Part shown: positions 1 through 10,250 of the stretch, in pieces
Layout of the letters: each line of letters starts with the position of its first letter
Numbering within the stretch: position 1 is the first letter of the stretch
Assembly (NCBI GenBank): GCA_022449785.1
Contig: JAKURQ010000006.1
Span: 1-47,814 of the forward strand
Length of the DNA: 47,814 nucleotides
Direction of reading: 5' to 3'
DNA from: Candidatus Poseidoniia archaeon
Lineage (GTDB): Archaea; Thermoplasmatota; Poseidoniia; MGIII; CG-Epi1
Notes under the pieces: generated by a model
Database searches by the model: none
Told to the model about the DNA's origin: nothing
Seen by the model: the letters and a program-made list of their open reading frames with translations, nothing else
Made by a program: the position numbers and the translations under genes

Positions 1-1850
1 CCTGTGAAAGCCAAATCCTTAGCTCCCAGATTAATTTCCCAGTCAATATAGATAGACTCATTAGAACTTGGCAAATAATTGACCTGTTGCCAAGATTTAC
101 CATTGACACTGTACTCTATTCTATCTACAGAACCACTTCTTGACCAGGAGTGACCTGTGATTTTATTCGTAGAACTACCTGTTTGCCATCCTGTTTGGGT
201 GTCGATTATGTAAGTCTGTAAATCAACATTAATGTTCTCAGTATCTGTATTCAGTAAAGATGAGGTAACTGCTGCATGGGCATCTACCATACCCCATCCA
301 AAATGACGATTCCAATACGGATCTAACTCTGGTGCTGTTGCCCATGGTCCTTCTTCAACCCCTTCACCATCTGCTGACGATAAAGTGTCTTTTCTCTCAG
401 AAGTTAATTTCAAGATTTCTCGGAGCGCTAAAGGATCTAGATCTGGATTAGCTTCAATCATCAATGCAAGAATACCTGAAACTGCAGGAGTTGCATATGA
501 AGTGCCACTACCTCTTCCACTATATCCATTATTTGATGCGTCTTGTCCTGGAATTCTGTTATAGCAACCTCCGCCACTTGCATGACAGGCCTCGGCCTGA
601 ACTATATTTGTTCCTGGAGCTGAAACATCAGGTTTCATCTCATCGTAAGGATTACCGTCATTATTGTCTCTGCGTGGTCCTCTACTAGAATAAGAAGCTA
701 TACCATCATCTTCTCTGTCTATAGTATTTTTATCATCTAGAGCACCTACTGTTATAGATAGACTAGAAGCACCCATACCTGAAAGACCGTCATTGTCTGA
801 ACCTGAATTACCTGCAGCAACTGAAACTACAACACCTGCTAGAGTTGCCTCATCTAAAACTTGTGAAAACATATCAGAACCATCAGAACCACCAGTTTCA
901 TGTGAAGTTATTCCCCAAGACAAGGAAATTATATCTATTCCGTGGCTTTCATTGTCTGCACCAGCCCATGCTGTATCTTTGTTATCAATGACCCAATTAA
1001 GTCCGTCCATAGCTGATTCATAAAATTCTTGTTCAATAACGTAATTTTCAAAAGGACCTGCCCCAAAAGCAGTGCCTATTCTTACATCTACTAAATTAGC
1101 ATCAGGAGCAGCTCCTGTAAAATTAGATGACTCTCCACTAGGTAGAATCCCATTACTAGTTGCCATACCTGCACATGCAGTACCATGTTGATTTTGATCA
1201 TCTGGATCAAAGGATCCATCATCTTCTTGAAAAGAAGCAAGACACAAGGGGTCATCTGAACAAACTGCATCATATCCAGCAACCGCTTTTCCTGCTAAAC
1301 CAGGATGCTCATCATCTATACCTGTGTCAACAATTGCAACATTAACACCACTGCCAGTATATCCTAAATCCCAAGCACCTTCAGGATATATTGAAGAATT
1401 ACTAGCTTTTATTGCAGGAGTTTGAACATCTCCATAAAATACTACTTTACCATAGGGTTCAATCATCAAAACCCCTGGAAAATTACTTATTGTCTCAAAT
1501 AAACTTGAATTTACTGTACCCAACAATAGACCATTAACTGTGGTAACGTGGTATTTGACCTCTATACCTATATCATTTAATAATTGAAAATCGTCGTTTG
1601 TTAATTGGTGATCATACATAACACCAATCTTGTATTCATCTTCTATTTGCTCTAACCAGTCAACAATACCATTCCTATTCAAATCTCTAGAAGTTGTTTC
1701 CCACCAAGGTAATTCCTCCCAATTATTTTCCTTTACGACAGGTATTTCTGAAATTTCGGAAGCTAATGAATCAGGTGCACTTAGACCTGAAACTGGAAGT
1801 GCCGAGAAAATCAAAATTGCAACTATAGCTAGCGCACGTAATCTTTCCAC
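1..1850 (-). CDS. Secreted subtilisin-like serine protease (peptidase S8), 3' end truncated by window edge
   Basis: Own translation of the minus strand: GTG start at 1850 with an in-frame TAG just upstream; signal peptide ERLRALAIVAILIFSALPVSG; catalytic motifs VAIVDTGIDDEHP, QHGTACAGM, GSGTSYATPAVSG. Open to window edge, absent from ORF track. Confidence 0.93.
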   Translation of the reverse strand, partial: MERLRALAIVAILIFSALPVSGLSAPDSLASEISEIPVVKENNWEELPWWETTSRDLNRNGIVDWLEQIEDEYKIGVMYDHQLTNDDFQLLNDIGIEVKYHVTTVNGLLLGTVNSSLFETISNFPGVLMIEPYGKVVFYGDVQTPAIKASNSSIYPEGAWDLGYTGSGVNVAIVDTGIDDEHPGLAGKAVAGYDAVCSDDPLCLASFQEDDGSFDPDDQNQHGTACAGMATSNGILPSGESSNFTGAAPDANLVDVRIGTAFGAGPFENYVIEQEFYESAMDGLNWVIDNKDTAWAGADNESHGIDIISLSWGITSHETGGSDGSDMFSQVLDEATLAGVVVSVAAGNSGSDNDGLSGMGASSLSITVGALDDKNTIDREDDGIASYSSRGPRRDNNDGNPYDEMKPDVSAPGTNIVQAEACHASGGGCYNRIPGQDASNNGYSGRGSGTSYATPAVSGILALMIEANPDLDPLALREILKLTSERKDTLSSADGEGVEEGPWATAPELDPYWNRHFGWGMVDAHAAVTSSLLNTDTENINVDLQTYIIDTQTGWQTGSSTNKITGHSWSRSGSVDRIEYSVNGKSWQQVNYLPSSNESIYIDWEINLGAKDLAFT

Positions 1851-1887
1851 TAATTGCTATGTAATGGTTATCATAAAAGTTTTGAGG

Positions 1888-4800
1888 TCAGCTTTTAGAG
1901 CCAAAACCCCCTCCACCAGGGGTTTTGATAACAATGGTTTCACCTGATTGCACTACTTTTTCGAATTTGCCGCCTAAATCTATCTCTTCTCCTGAATTTT
2001 TTCGCAAGTGATTTGAACCGCACGAACCTTCATCACCTCCTGACATGCCGTATGGAGGGAAAGTTCGTCTTTCAGAAAGGATAGAAACCCTTCTAGGCTC
2101 TAAAAATTTAATTTCACGGATAACACCATCTCCTCCTCGGAAGAGACCATCACCGCCTGAACCTTGCCTAATTGCAAATTTTTCGAGTCTAATTTCTTCA
2201 AATCTATGCTCAAGAATCTCTGGATCTGTTGAGCGAGTATTAGTCATGTGGACTTGAACTGCTGATGCTCCATTATTTTGACTAGTAGCTCCTGAACCTC
2301 CTGCTATAGTCTCATAGTATTGTTTTCCAGAACCATCATCAGAGCCAAAAACAAAATTGTTCATGGTTCCCTGTGATGCACCTGCAATCCCTAAGGCTCC
2401 TAACAACACATCTGTTATCCTTTGTGAGGTCTCAACATTGCCTCCAACTACTGCAGCTTCATCTGTTGGATTCAATATTGATTCTTCAGGAATTATTATC
2501 TTTATTTGGTCCAAACATCCTGAATTTAGGGGTATAGTTTTGTTAATTAATAATCTAAAAACATACAAGACTGCAGCCTTTGTTACAGCAATGGGAGCAT
2601 TGAGATTATTTTGTGTTTGAGGGCTAGTTCCACTAAAATCAACAATTGCATAAAAAGGAGGATCCTGTGTTTCATCTTTCATAATATTTATCTTCACTGA
2701 TATACGAGAACCATCATCAAGAAAATCTTCGAAACTATTTTCTTTAGCCTCTTTACCATCAAGATATTTTTCTAAAGCATCACTCATCGCTTCTGCTGAA
2801 TTCTTTCGAATATGGTGCATATATGACTTCACAGTTTGTAAACCGTATTTAGAAATCAAGTTATCAAGTTCTTTTATTCCTCGCATCACAGCTGCAATTT
2901 GAGCATTAATATCGTGCTTTCTTTCATCTATATTCCGAGCAGGATAATCTGAATCTTTTAGTAAATTTACAAATTCCTTTTCCCTTAATTTTCCATTTTC
3001 CAATAATAGAAAATTATCAATAATTATCCCTTCCTCGTAAATTGTTTTGGAGAATGGAGGTATTGAACCAGGAGTTATACCTCCAATATCTGCATGATGA
3101 CCTCTGCTTGCAACATAAAATATAGGTGAGGTTTCAGTTGAGAAAACAGGAGATATCACTGTCAAATCAGGCAAATGAGAACCTCCTCTATGAGGATTAT
3201 TAATAAGGTAGCAATCTCCCTTCTTCATTTGATTCTTGTTAGAACTAATTATCGACTTTACAGACTCACTCATTGCCCCTAAATGTACTGGAACATGGGG
3301 GGCGTTTGCAACTAGATTGCCCTCACTATCAAATAGGGCACAAGAAAAATCTAATCTTTCTTTTATATTAACAGAATGAGACGTGTTTTGTAATGTAAAA
3401 CCCATTTCTTCTGCAATACCCATAAAGAGATTATTGAAAATCTCAAGAGAAATAGGATCTCTTTCTGATGACGTTTCTAACTTTTCTTTTGTCAATTGAT
3501 TTATTACCAAATGACTTTGCTTATTTACACTTATTTTGAAACCAGGTTCAACAACTGTGTTTGAATTGCGATCTGTCACTATGACTGGACCAACTAACTC
3601 AGTTCCTATCGGGAGATTCTCACGTTCATAAATCTCTGTTCTAACAAATTCATTCTCAAAAAAGACTTCGTATTGTGAAATGGGTTTTACTTTTTTAGTA
3701 TCTATGACATTATAGTCCGTTAATCTTGCAGTTTGGCCTCTAACTTCAACTCTTAAATTAGCAACTTCTAATTCTTTAGACGGGAAAAAACCAAATAAAT
3801 TCTTATGCCTATTTCTAAATTGTTTAATGACTGTTTTATAGTCTGCAAAGGGTATTGTCAAAAACTTATCAGTCCCTTTAACTCTCAAATCAAAAAAATG
3901 TTGACTAACAACATCTTCTATTCCTAGTTTGGTTATTTCATTAATTAATGGTTTTTCGAGATTTTTGAATTCAGACGATGATTGGGAATTAAAATCAGCC
4001 GTATATTCAGTTACTACTGATTTAACCTCATATCTAAACTGATCTGCATTTGCAATACCATAAGCTGAAAGAAGACTAGAAAGTGGATGGATTATTATTT
4101 CACTAATATCTAATGCTTGGCCAATACCACAACAATGTTGTGGAGCTGCACCTCCAAAACATACTAATGAATGATCACGTATATCGTAACCTCTTGATAC
4201 TGAAACTTTTTTGATAGCGCTTGCCATTTTTTCATTAGCTATTTTAACAAAACCCATTGCTAATTCCTCTATAGTAAAATTAGAATTAGTTTTGCTATTG
4301 ACTTCCAGTCTTAAGTCCTCAAAAGCTGCACGTGTCTTTTCAATATCTAATTTTGAATTTCTGTTAATGCCAAATGCTTTAGGGAAAAAATCTGGGCTAA
4401 TTCTTCCTAAAATTAGATTGGCATCTGTTATAGTCAAAAGACCATTGAGACCGTAACAAACAGGTCCTGGAATTGCTCCTGCTGATTCAGGGCCGACTTG
4501 TAATCTTTGACCATCAAACCACAACAGGGAACCTCCACCTGCTGCAACCGTTTCTATGTCAAGACTTGACGTCTGAAATTTTATTCCCCCGGCTTCTATT
4601 TCTGATGATTTAGTATAAGAACCATCATACCTAGAAACATCTGTAGAAGTGCCTCCCATGTCGAAACCAATAACGGATAGAGAATTGTTTGCTTCACCAA
4701 CAATTGCACTTCCGATAACTCCGCCTGCTGGGCCAGACAAAACTGAGTCTTTACCTGTTAATGATTCTGAGTCAATTAGCCCTCCAGAACTTTGCATAAA

Positions 4801-5502
4801 ATCAATAGGTATATTACCCAAATCCTCTTTTAATGATAAAATATAATCACTGAGAACAGGATAAAGATAAGAATCTACAACTGTAGTTTGTCCTCTATTC
4901 ACTACATTGATTAATGGCATGACTTCACTTGAAAGTGAGATGTTTGTAAATCCAATTTGTGTAGCAATATCGAAACAAATCTCCTCATGAATGGAATTCT
5001 TCCAAGAATGCAACAAAACAATAGCTATTGATCTATAACCACTATTGTACAAATTAAGAAGATTCTTTTCCAATTTTGTTTTGTCTAATTTAGTTATTAT
5101 ATTTCCACCAGAATCTAATCTTTCATTAACTTCAGTAACTGAAGCATACAATTGTTTAGGTTTGACAATAGAAAGATCAAATAATGAGGGCCTAGCTTGA
5201 TTACCTATTTCTAGAAGATCCTTAAAACCTGAAGTTATTAGCAATGCAGTAGTGGATCCTTTTCTTTCAAGCAAGGCGTTTGTTGCAATAGTTGTACCTA
5301 TTCGTATTCTTTGTATTTTATCATGAGGAATAACTTCATCCTCTTCTAAATTCAAGATTTGTCTTATTCCTTCAACTATCGAATCTTTATACGATAAAGA
5401 CTCAGAAAGAAGCTTGCTTGTATGAAGTTTTTTTTGGGGATCAATACCAATAATATCGGTGAAAGTACCACCTTTATCTATTGCAAAAACCCACTTGCTC
5501 AT
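1888..5502 (-). CDS. Fused hydantoinase/5-oxoprolinase (HyuA-HyuB type)
   Basis: 1204 aa; N-terminal AIDKGGTFTDIIG and GFDMGGTSTDVS (HyuA), C-terminal RGHHADIGGITPGSIPP and GGGGFG (HyuB) in one ORF. Confidence 0.92.
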   Translation of the reverse strand: MSKWVFAIDKGGTFTDIIGIDPQKKLHTSKLLSESLSYKDSIVEGIRQILNLEEDEVIPHDKIQRIRIGTTIATNALLERKGSTTALLITSGFKDLLEIGNQARPSLFDLSIVKPKQLYASVTEVNERLDSGGNIITKLDKTKLEKNLLNLYNSGYRSIAIVLLHSWKNSIHEEICFDIATQIGFTNISLSSEVMPLINVVNRGQTTVVDSYLYPVLSDYILSLKEDLGNIPIDFMQSSGGLIDSESLTGKDSVLSGPAGGVIGSAIVGEANNSLSVIGFDMGGTSTDVSRYDGSYTKSSEIEAGGIKFQTSSLDIETVAAGGGSLLWFDGQRLQVGPESAGAIPGPVCYGLNGLLTITDANLILGRISPDFFPKAFGINRNSKLDIEKTRAAFEDLRLEVNSKTNSNFTIEELAMGFVKIANEKMASAIKKVSVSRGYDIRDHSLVCFGGAAPQHCCGIGQALDISEIIIHPLSSLLSAYGIANADQFRYEVKSVVTEYTADFNSQSSSEFKNLEKPLINEITKLGIEDVVSQHFFDLRVKGTDKFLTIPFADYKTVIKQFRNRHKNLFGFFPSKELEVANLRVEVRGQTARLTDYNVIDTKKVKPISQYEVFFENEFVRTEIYERENLPIGTELVGPVIVTDRNSNTVVEPGFKISVNKQSHLVINQLTKEKLETSSERDPISLEIFNNLFMGIAEEMGFTLQNTSHSVNIKERLDFSCALFDSEGNLVANAPHVPVHLGAMSESVKSIISSNKNQMKKGDCYLINNPHRGGSHLPDLTVISPVFSTETSPIFYVASRGHHADIGGITPGSIPPFSKTIYEEGIIIDNFLLLENGKLREKEFVNLLKDSDYPARNIDERKHDINAQIAAVMRGIKELDNLISKYGLQTVKSYMHHIRKNSAEAMSDALEKYLDGKEAKENSFEDFLDDGSRISVKINIMKDETQDPPFYAIVDFSGTSPQTQNNLNAPIAVTKAAVLYVFRLLINKTIPLNSGCLDQIKIIIPEESILNPTDEAAVVGGNVETSQRITDVLLGALGIAGASQGTMNNFVFGSDDGSGKQYYETIAGGSGATSQNNGASAVQVHMTNTRSTDPEILEHRFEEIRLEKFAIRQGSGGDGLFRGGDGVIREIKFLEPRRVSILSERRTFPPYGMSGGDEGSCGSNHLRKNSGEEIDLGGKFEKVVQSGETIVIKTPGGGGFGSKS

Positions 5503-5774
5503 ACTTTTTTAGAGCAATAAGGACACATAGACCATTTTTTATCTACTGCTTTACCACAATGAGAACATACTTTCATTTCTCTTTCTTTCTCATCTGGGGC
5601 TTCAGACCACAAATCCATAGATGGTGGCGGTGGTAATGGCTCTGGCCAAACAACAGCTATACCTAAACTTGCTAATAAACAAATGGCCAACAATAATTGA
5701 ACTAATAATTCATCGGTAAGAAGAAAATTAATTGCTGAAATAATACTAATGCCTAGAAATGAATATCTTAACAT
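5499..5774 (-). CDS. Small membrane protein with C-terminal zinc ribbon
   Basis: Two hydrophobic segments, then CSHCGKAVDKKWSMCPYC; stop overlaps the start of the downstream hydantoinase gene by 4 nt. Confidence 0.75.
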   Translation of the reverse strand: MLRYSFLGISIISAINFLLTDELLVQLLLAICLLASLGIAVVWPEPLPPPPSMDLWSEAPDEKEREMKVCSHCGKAVDKKWSMCPYCSKKV

Positions 5775-5778
5775 TCAA

Positions 5779-7569
5779 TTAATCAGTATACATTGCTTCT
5801 ATTTCTTTCGCCCAATTCTCATTAATCTGTTTTCTACGAATCTTGAGAGTTGGTGTTAATTCTCCCTCATCTACGTTTAAATCTCTTGGAAGAATTGTGA
5901 ACTTCTTAACTTGTTCAGGATTGTTAAATTTCTTATTCAATTCTTGAACCTGAGCATCTATTTCTGCTCGGATTTCTGGACTTTCAGTATAATCTGATAA
6001 CTTAGCTCCAAGTGATTCTAACTTGGCAATTTGCTCATTAGGATCCTTAGGTACTTCAGTTGCACCGTCTAAACCATGTTTATCTCTTAGAATAGCTCCC
6101 ACATCAAGTGTGAAAAGTGCACTACAGTATTTTCGATTATCACCAACTAACATACATTGTGATACTAATGATATTGACTTCATTGTCTCCTCAATAACTA
6201 GTGGGGCAATATTCTTACCTGCAGAATTAACATAAATCTCTTTTATTCTTCCTGTAACATAAACAAATCCTTCTGAATCTTTTTTACCTAAATCTCCAGA
6301 TTTTAACCAATCTCCAGTCATTGTTTCTGATGTTGCTTTTGGATTCTTGTAATACCCTTTCATTACATGACGGCCACGAAATTGAATTTCTCCATTACCT
6401 TGTTCATCCGGATTATGTATTCGTATTTCACCTGCAAAAGTTGTCCCAACAGAACCAATTTTGTTTGCACCTTTGTGCCCTATCGTAGCTCCAGCTGAAG
6501 TTTCGGTCATACCATATCCTTCAAACAAAGGTACTCCGAGTTTATGGAATAATTCTAAAATTTCTGGATTGATAGGAGCTGCACCTGTGATTGCATAGAC
6601 ACAGTTTGACATACCTATCTTTGCCTTTGCCTTTTTCTTAATAATTCCTCCCAGAATAGGAATTCCTAGAAGCTTAACTTTGCCTCCTAGACCTGCAACT
6701 AAATTCGAATAAACCTTTTCGTAAATTCTTGGAACGCCTATGAACAAATGAGGTTGTACTTCCTTACAATAGTCAATAGCATGTAAAGGATTGTCAACTA
6801 CATGCATATGCAATCCTTCACGTATCCATGCATGATTGTCAACTAATTGCCCGAATACATGAGCGCATGGTAACCAAGAAACATACTTGTCACCTTGATT
6901 ATAGCTCTGTATTTCAAGAACTTTTGATATCTCATACTCAAAATTATCATACGTTAATTCAACACCCTTAGGGTTTCCTGTAGTTCCTGAAGTATAAATC
7001 AAAGTAGCTGTGTCTTCTGGCTTTATTGATTTAATAGATTTATGGATCTTAGACTCCTTTGTATCTTTTCCTTTTGATATAAAATCAGACCAGGATATTG
7101 CCTTATCATGTTTGGGCATATCTACTCCATCCATGACAACTACATGCTCGACTTTGTCAAGTGAATCAAGGATCTTATGCAATCTGTGCGAACACATTTT
7201 CTCAGTATCACCACCATCCATTGGATTATGACCTACAAACACAAACTTGGAATCTGAATTACCAACAACCCATTCGACCTCTTCAGGTGAACATGTATGG
7301 TATACTCCTACCCCTGCACCATTACAAAAATTAGCTGCTGCATATGCAATGTACCATTCTTTTCTGTTGTAAGAATAAATGCTTAATTTATCATTCTTTT
7401 GAAAACCAAGTGCCATAAGAGACTTGGATACAGCCATAGTATCATCATAAAATTCAGACCAGGTTGTTGTATTCCAATTTCCTGAAGTGTCTTTAGAAGA
7501 TAGTGCAGATTTATCTGCATATTTCTTTGCATTCTCAATCAAATATTCGGAGGTAGTTGGAGCTGACAT
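5779..7569 (-). CDS. Long-chain acyl-CoA synthetase (AMP-forming)
   Basis: 596 aa; AMP-binding motif TLIYTSGTTGNPKGVELT, GYGMTETSAG, SGDLGKKDSEGFVYVTGRIKEI. Confidence 0.93.
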   Translation of the reverse strand: MSAPTTSEYLIENAKKYADKSALSSKDTSGNWNTTTWSEFYDDTMAVSKSLMALGFQKNDKLSIYSYNRKEWYIAYAAANFCNGAGVGVYHTCSPEEVEWVVGNSDSKFVFVGHNPMDGGDTEKMCSHRLHKILDSLDKVEHVVVMDGVDMPKHDKAISWSDFISKGKDTKESKIHKSIKSIKPEDTATLIYTSGTTGNPKGVELTYDNFEYEISKVLEIQSYNQGDKYVSWLPCAHVFGQLVDNHAWIREGLHMHVVDNPLHAIDYCKEVQPHLFIGVPRIYEKVYSNLVAGLGGKVKLLGIPILGGIIKKKAKAKIGMSNCVYAITGAAPINPEILELFHKLGVPLFEGYGMTETSAGATIGHKGANKIGSVGTTFAGEIRIHNPDEQGNGEIQFRGRHVMKGYYKNPKATSETMTGDWLKSGDLGKKDSEGFVYVTGRIKEIYVNSAGKNIAPLVIEETMKSISLVSQCMLVGDNRKYCSALFTLDVGAILRDKHGLDGATEVPKDPNEQIAKLESLGAKLSDYTESPEIRAEIDAQVQELNKKFNNPEQVKKFTILPRDLNVDEGELTPTLKIRRKQINENWAKEIEAMYTD

Positions 7570-7606
7570 GAACTTACTGATATGCCCAGATTATATTAAG
7601 TTTAAG

Positions 7607-8839
7607 TTATAGTTTCAATAGTTTTGATTTAGCAATAACAAATTCTTCTTCGCTTAGGATCCCGCTCTCTCTCATTTCAGCTAACTGAACTAATTTTGAC
7701 ATGAGTTCATCCTCTCCTGAGTCTGCTCCAGAAGTCATTGAGGACTGCTTTTCCATTTCATTTCTTTCAATCCTTCTTTCATTAGGTGTCATTTCACTTT
7801 CGATAATACGTGCTTCACGTGCAGAACGGCGAGCTTGTTGTACAGTAACTAGAAAATCAAGATGGTTACCTGATTTGAAATTAGATTCAGCAGACTTAAA
7901 GTATTTTTTGGCAGTTGTTGTATCTAAATTCTCGTTAAAAGCCTTCTCTATTCTTTTACGAGTATGCAATAATAAACGTTTCAGATAAGGCTCTAAACTG
8001 TACTTGTAAACGCCACCTCTTCCTCCCAAAAATACTGAGCCACCTCCACTAGCCATAACTCCTTTGGGAGATGGTCTCGGTTTAAATCCCCAAACTTTAC
8101 GACCCTCTTTCGTGAAAAGGGTTATCTTTGCTGAGGATTCTCCTATTGTTACAAAATCTGCAGTTTGTGTCATGTCAATCCAAACCGGTTGCTGATCGAA
8201 GGTTTTTTCCCATAAAATTCGTGAGCTTTTAACACCAAAGTAAAAAGTCCGGTCTGCCGTCAAATATCCAAGATAGTCTCCATTAGAACTTATACAAGTT
8301 TGTAAAACTTCTGCAGACGTTTCCTTAGCCCAAAGAATTTCTCCATTCCTATCATATAAATAAATGTGTGAATAATCAGTTCCAGCCAAAATAAATTGGC
8401 CATCTGATGACACATTAACTGTATTCACGGGAAAATCCGAATTACTGAGATGTGTTTCCCATTTAACTTTGCCCTTCCCATCGTAAACAATTAGGCGCCC
8501 TAGAGAAGTTCCAACAGCAATTAAATCTCCATTAGATGAGATACTGGTTGAAACTGCTGAACTTTGTAATTCTCTATGCCAAATAGCTTCCCCGGTGCGC
8601 TTTACAAGATAAATGACTTTCTGTGCACTGGCTATAGACATCTTGCCAGTTCTTGTTGAAACGGAAATGTCCTTTATTCTACGTATCTTATTATTATTCC
8701 AAACTGGGCGTCCATTTTGATTAAGTAAAGTCAATCCTGATTTGTTTCCTACTCCTGCAAATTTACCATCTAAACTTATAGACAATGCTGTAGGAGAGGC
8801 TCCGCCCTGAAATGTCCATAATGGTGCACTTTCACGCAT
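7607..8839 (-). CDS. Beta-propeller (WD40/PQQ-like) protein with C-terminal SHOCT-like domain
   Basis: Repeated ISxxGxxxxxGTxxGxxxxxDxxGxxxW units; C-terminus LVQLAEMRESGILSEEEFVIAKSKLL is SHOCT-like; no signal peptide. Confidence 0.8.
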   Translation of the reverse strand: MRESAPLWTFQGGASPTALSISLDGKFAGVGNKSGLTLLNQNGRPVWNNNKIRRIKDISVSTRTGKMSIASAQKVIYLVKRTGEAIWHRELQSSAVSTSISSNGDLIAVGTSLGRLIVYDGKGKVKWETHLSNSDFPVNTVNVSSDGQFILAGTDYSHIYLYDRNGEILWAKETSAEVLQTCISSNGDYLGYLTADRTFYFGVKSSRILWEKTFDQQPVWIDMTQTADFVTIGESSAKITLFTKEGRKVWGFKPRPSPKGVMASGGGSVFLGGRGGVYKYSLEPYLKRLLLHTRKRIEKAFNENLDTTTAKKYFKSAESNFKSGNHLDFLVTVQQARRSAREARIIESEMTPNERRIERNEMEKQSSMTSGADSGEDELMSKLVQLAEMRESGILSEEEFVIAKSKLLKL

Positions 8840-8892
8840 CTTGCAAAAAATAGCAAGTTATTGTAGCATTTAAGCAATTTGGTCATTTTAAT

Positions 8893-9459
8893 TCATAGAA
8901 CTAAAACTGCTGCTGCAACCGTAGTGGTCCAACGTCCTTCTACATCTACTAGTCCAGTTTGAACTACAGAACGGGTTTTTACTATTCTATTATCTATGCT
9001 CCACAATTCTCTCTTTTCATCCCAAGAGGCATCCGGATCAAACTTGATTCCATATGTAGTAGCTAGCATTTCCGCCGCTAAATCTTCAACATATTCTTCC
9101 ATTTGATTATCATCCATATCAAATCCATGATGTTCTGAAAGATAACCATAGTGCTCTTTGTCACGCGGTACTGCAACACCAACTCCTGAGCTAACAAGAG
9201 TTGAGGGTTTGTTACTCTCTGATCTAGCTAATACAATAGGTACTATCTGGCCTGGAGACAATAGTTTGACTCCAGTTTCTTTATCCACAAATTCACATTC
9301 AGGTGGAAGTATACTTGAGACTGTAATAAGATTCAATGCAGCGATACCTGCATCTCTTAAAGCTAATTCAAACGAAGCAAGCTTTTCCTTGTGTACACCA
9401 ACCCCCTTCGTCAGAAAGATTTTTCGCGGTACAAAATTTGTTGAATTCACTTTTTTCAT
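8893..9459 (-). CDS. pdaD: Pyruvoyl-dependent arginine decarboxylase
   Basis: 188 aa; FLTKGVGVHKEKLASFELALRDAGIAALNLITVSSILPPECE, including the Ser-Ser processing region. Confidence 0.9.
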   Translation of the reverse strand: MKKVNSTNFVPRKIFLTKGVGVHKEKLASFELALRDAGIAALNLITVSSILPPECEFVDKETGVKLLSPGQIVPIVLARSESNKPSTLVSSGVGVAVPRDKEHYGYLSEHHGFDMDDNQMEEYVEDLAAEMLATTYGIKFDPDASWDEKRELWSIDNRIVKTRSVVQTGLVDVEGRWTTTVAAAVLVL

Positions 9460-9560
9460 TAAAATTACACCTATTTAATATTTCCATAAAATAGAAGAAT
9501 AAGTTAATTGCCGAATTATAATACACATATAATTAAATAGATGCGCCAAAGTCAATAATT

Positions 9561-10241
9561 GTGCAGGAACAACTCACTAGACGTATTGCTGGAGAAATTG
9601 TCGTTTCGAACAAACCAGGAGACACTCTTAGGAAGTGGAGAGAAATTTTCCATCTTTCCCAAAAAGAATTTGCGACTCTTTTGGAAGTAAAACCATCTGT
9701 TGTCTGTGATTTTGAGAAGGGCAGAAGAGCATCTCCAGGAATAGGGACTGTAAGAAAATTCGTAGAAACTATGGTTGATTATGACTATGCACATGGTGGT
9801 AAAATTATCAATAGTATGTCTGGAAGACGTACAAACGAAGCTATAGTTGACATCAAAGAATTTACTAGTGGAATATCTATCGAAAGCATGCTAGATACAA
9901 TAGAAGGTGAAATACTTGCTGGAAGCGAGGAGTTAATTGGAAGGCCAATTTATGGATACACCATGGTTGATTCATTGAAAGCAATAACTACTTTCAATGC
10001 GTTTGGAGAAATGTATGGTTGGTCTAATGAAAGAGCCGTGTTCTTTTCAGGTGTACAATATGGAAGATCGCCAATGATTGCAGTTAGAGCACATCCTGTG
10101 AAACCAAGAATGGTAGTATACATAAAACCAAAATCTGTCGACCAGCTAGCACCTAAATTAGCTGATATGGAAAGAGTTGTTCTAGTTAAAACCAAACTTG
10201 ATGAAAAAACAATAATTGAAAAATTGAGGTATCTAAAATAG
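9561..10241 (+). CDS. Archaeal HTH (XRE-like) transcriptional regulator, COG1709-like
   Basis: GTG start; HTH WREIFHLSQKEFATLLEVKPSVVCDFEKGRRASPGIGTVRKFVE plus conserved C-terminal domain; directly upstream of HMG-CoA synthase. Confidence 0.8.
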   Translation: MQEQLTRRIAGEIVVSNKPGDTLRKWREIFHLSQKEFATLLEVKPSVVCDFEKGRRASPGIGTVRKFVETMVDYDYAHGGKIINSMSGRRTNEAIVDIKEFTSGISIESMLDTIEGEILAGSEELIGRPIYGYTMVDSLKAITTFNAFGEMYGWSNERAVFFSGVQYGRSPMIAVRAHPVKPRMVVYIKPKSVDQLAPKLADMERVVLVKTKLDEKTIIEKLRYLK

Positions 10242-10250
10242 GAGAAAAAT

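Noticed and set aside
464-1947. Plus-strand track ORFs 464-688, 793-1023, 1160-1345 and 1630-1947, and minus ORF 1091-1282
   Set aside because: They overlap the minus-strand subtilase frame (catalytic triad intact); low-complexity translations without recognisable domains.
8840-8857. Inverted repeat CTTGC-AAAAAATA-GCAAG next to the start of the propeller-SHOCT gene
   Set aside because: 5-bp arms in an AT-rich spacer are expected by chance; no supporting second copy.
9541-9558. Mini-ORF ATGCGCCAAAGTCAATAA (MRQSQ) just before the HTH regulator GTG start, possible uORF
   Set aside because: Likely TATA elements (about 9516-9533) would place the TSS at or after this ORF, so it may not be transcribed; too short to judge.
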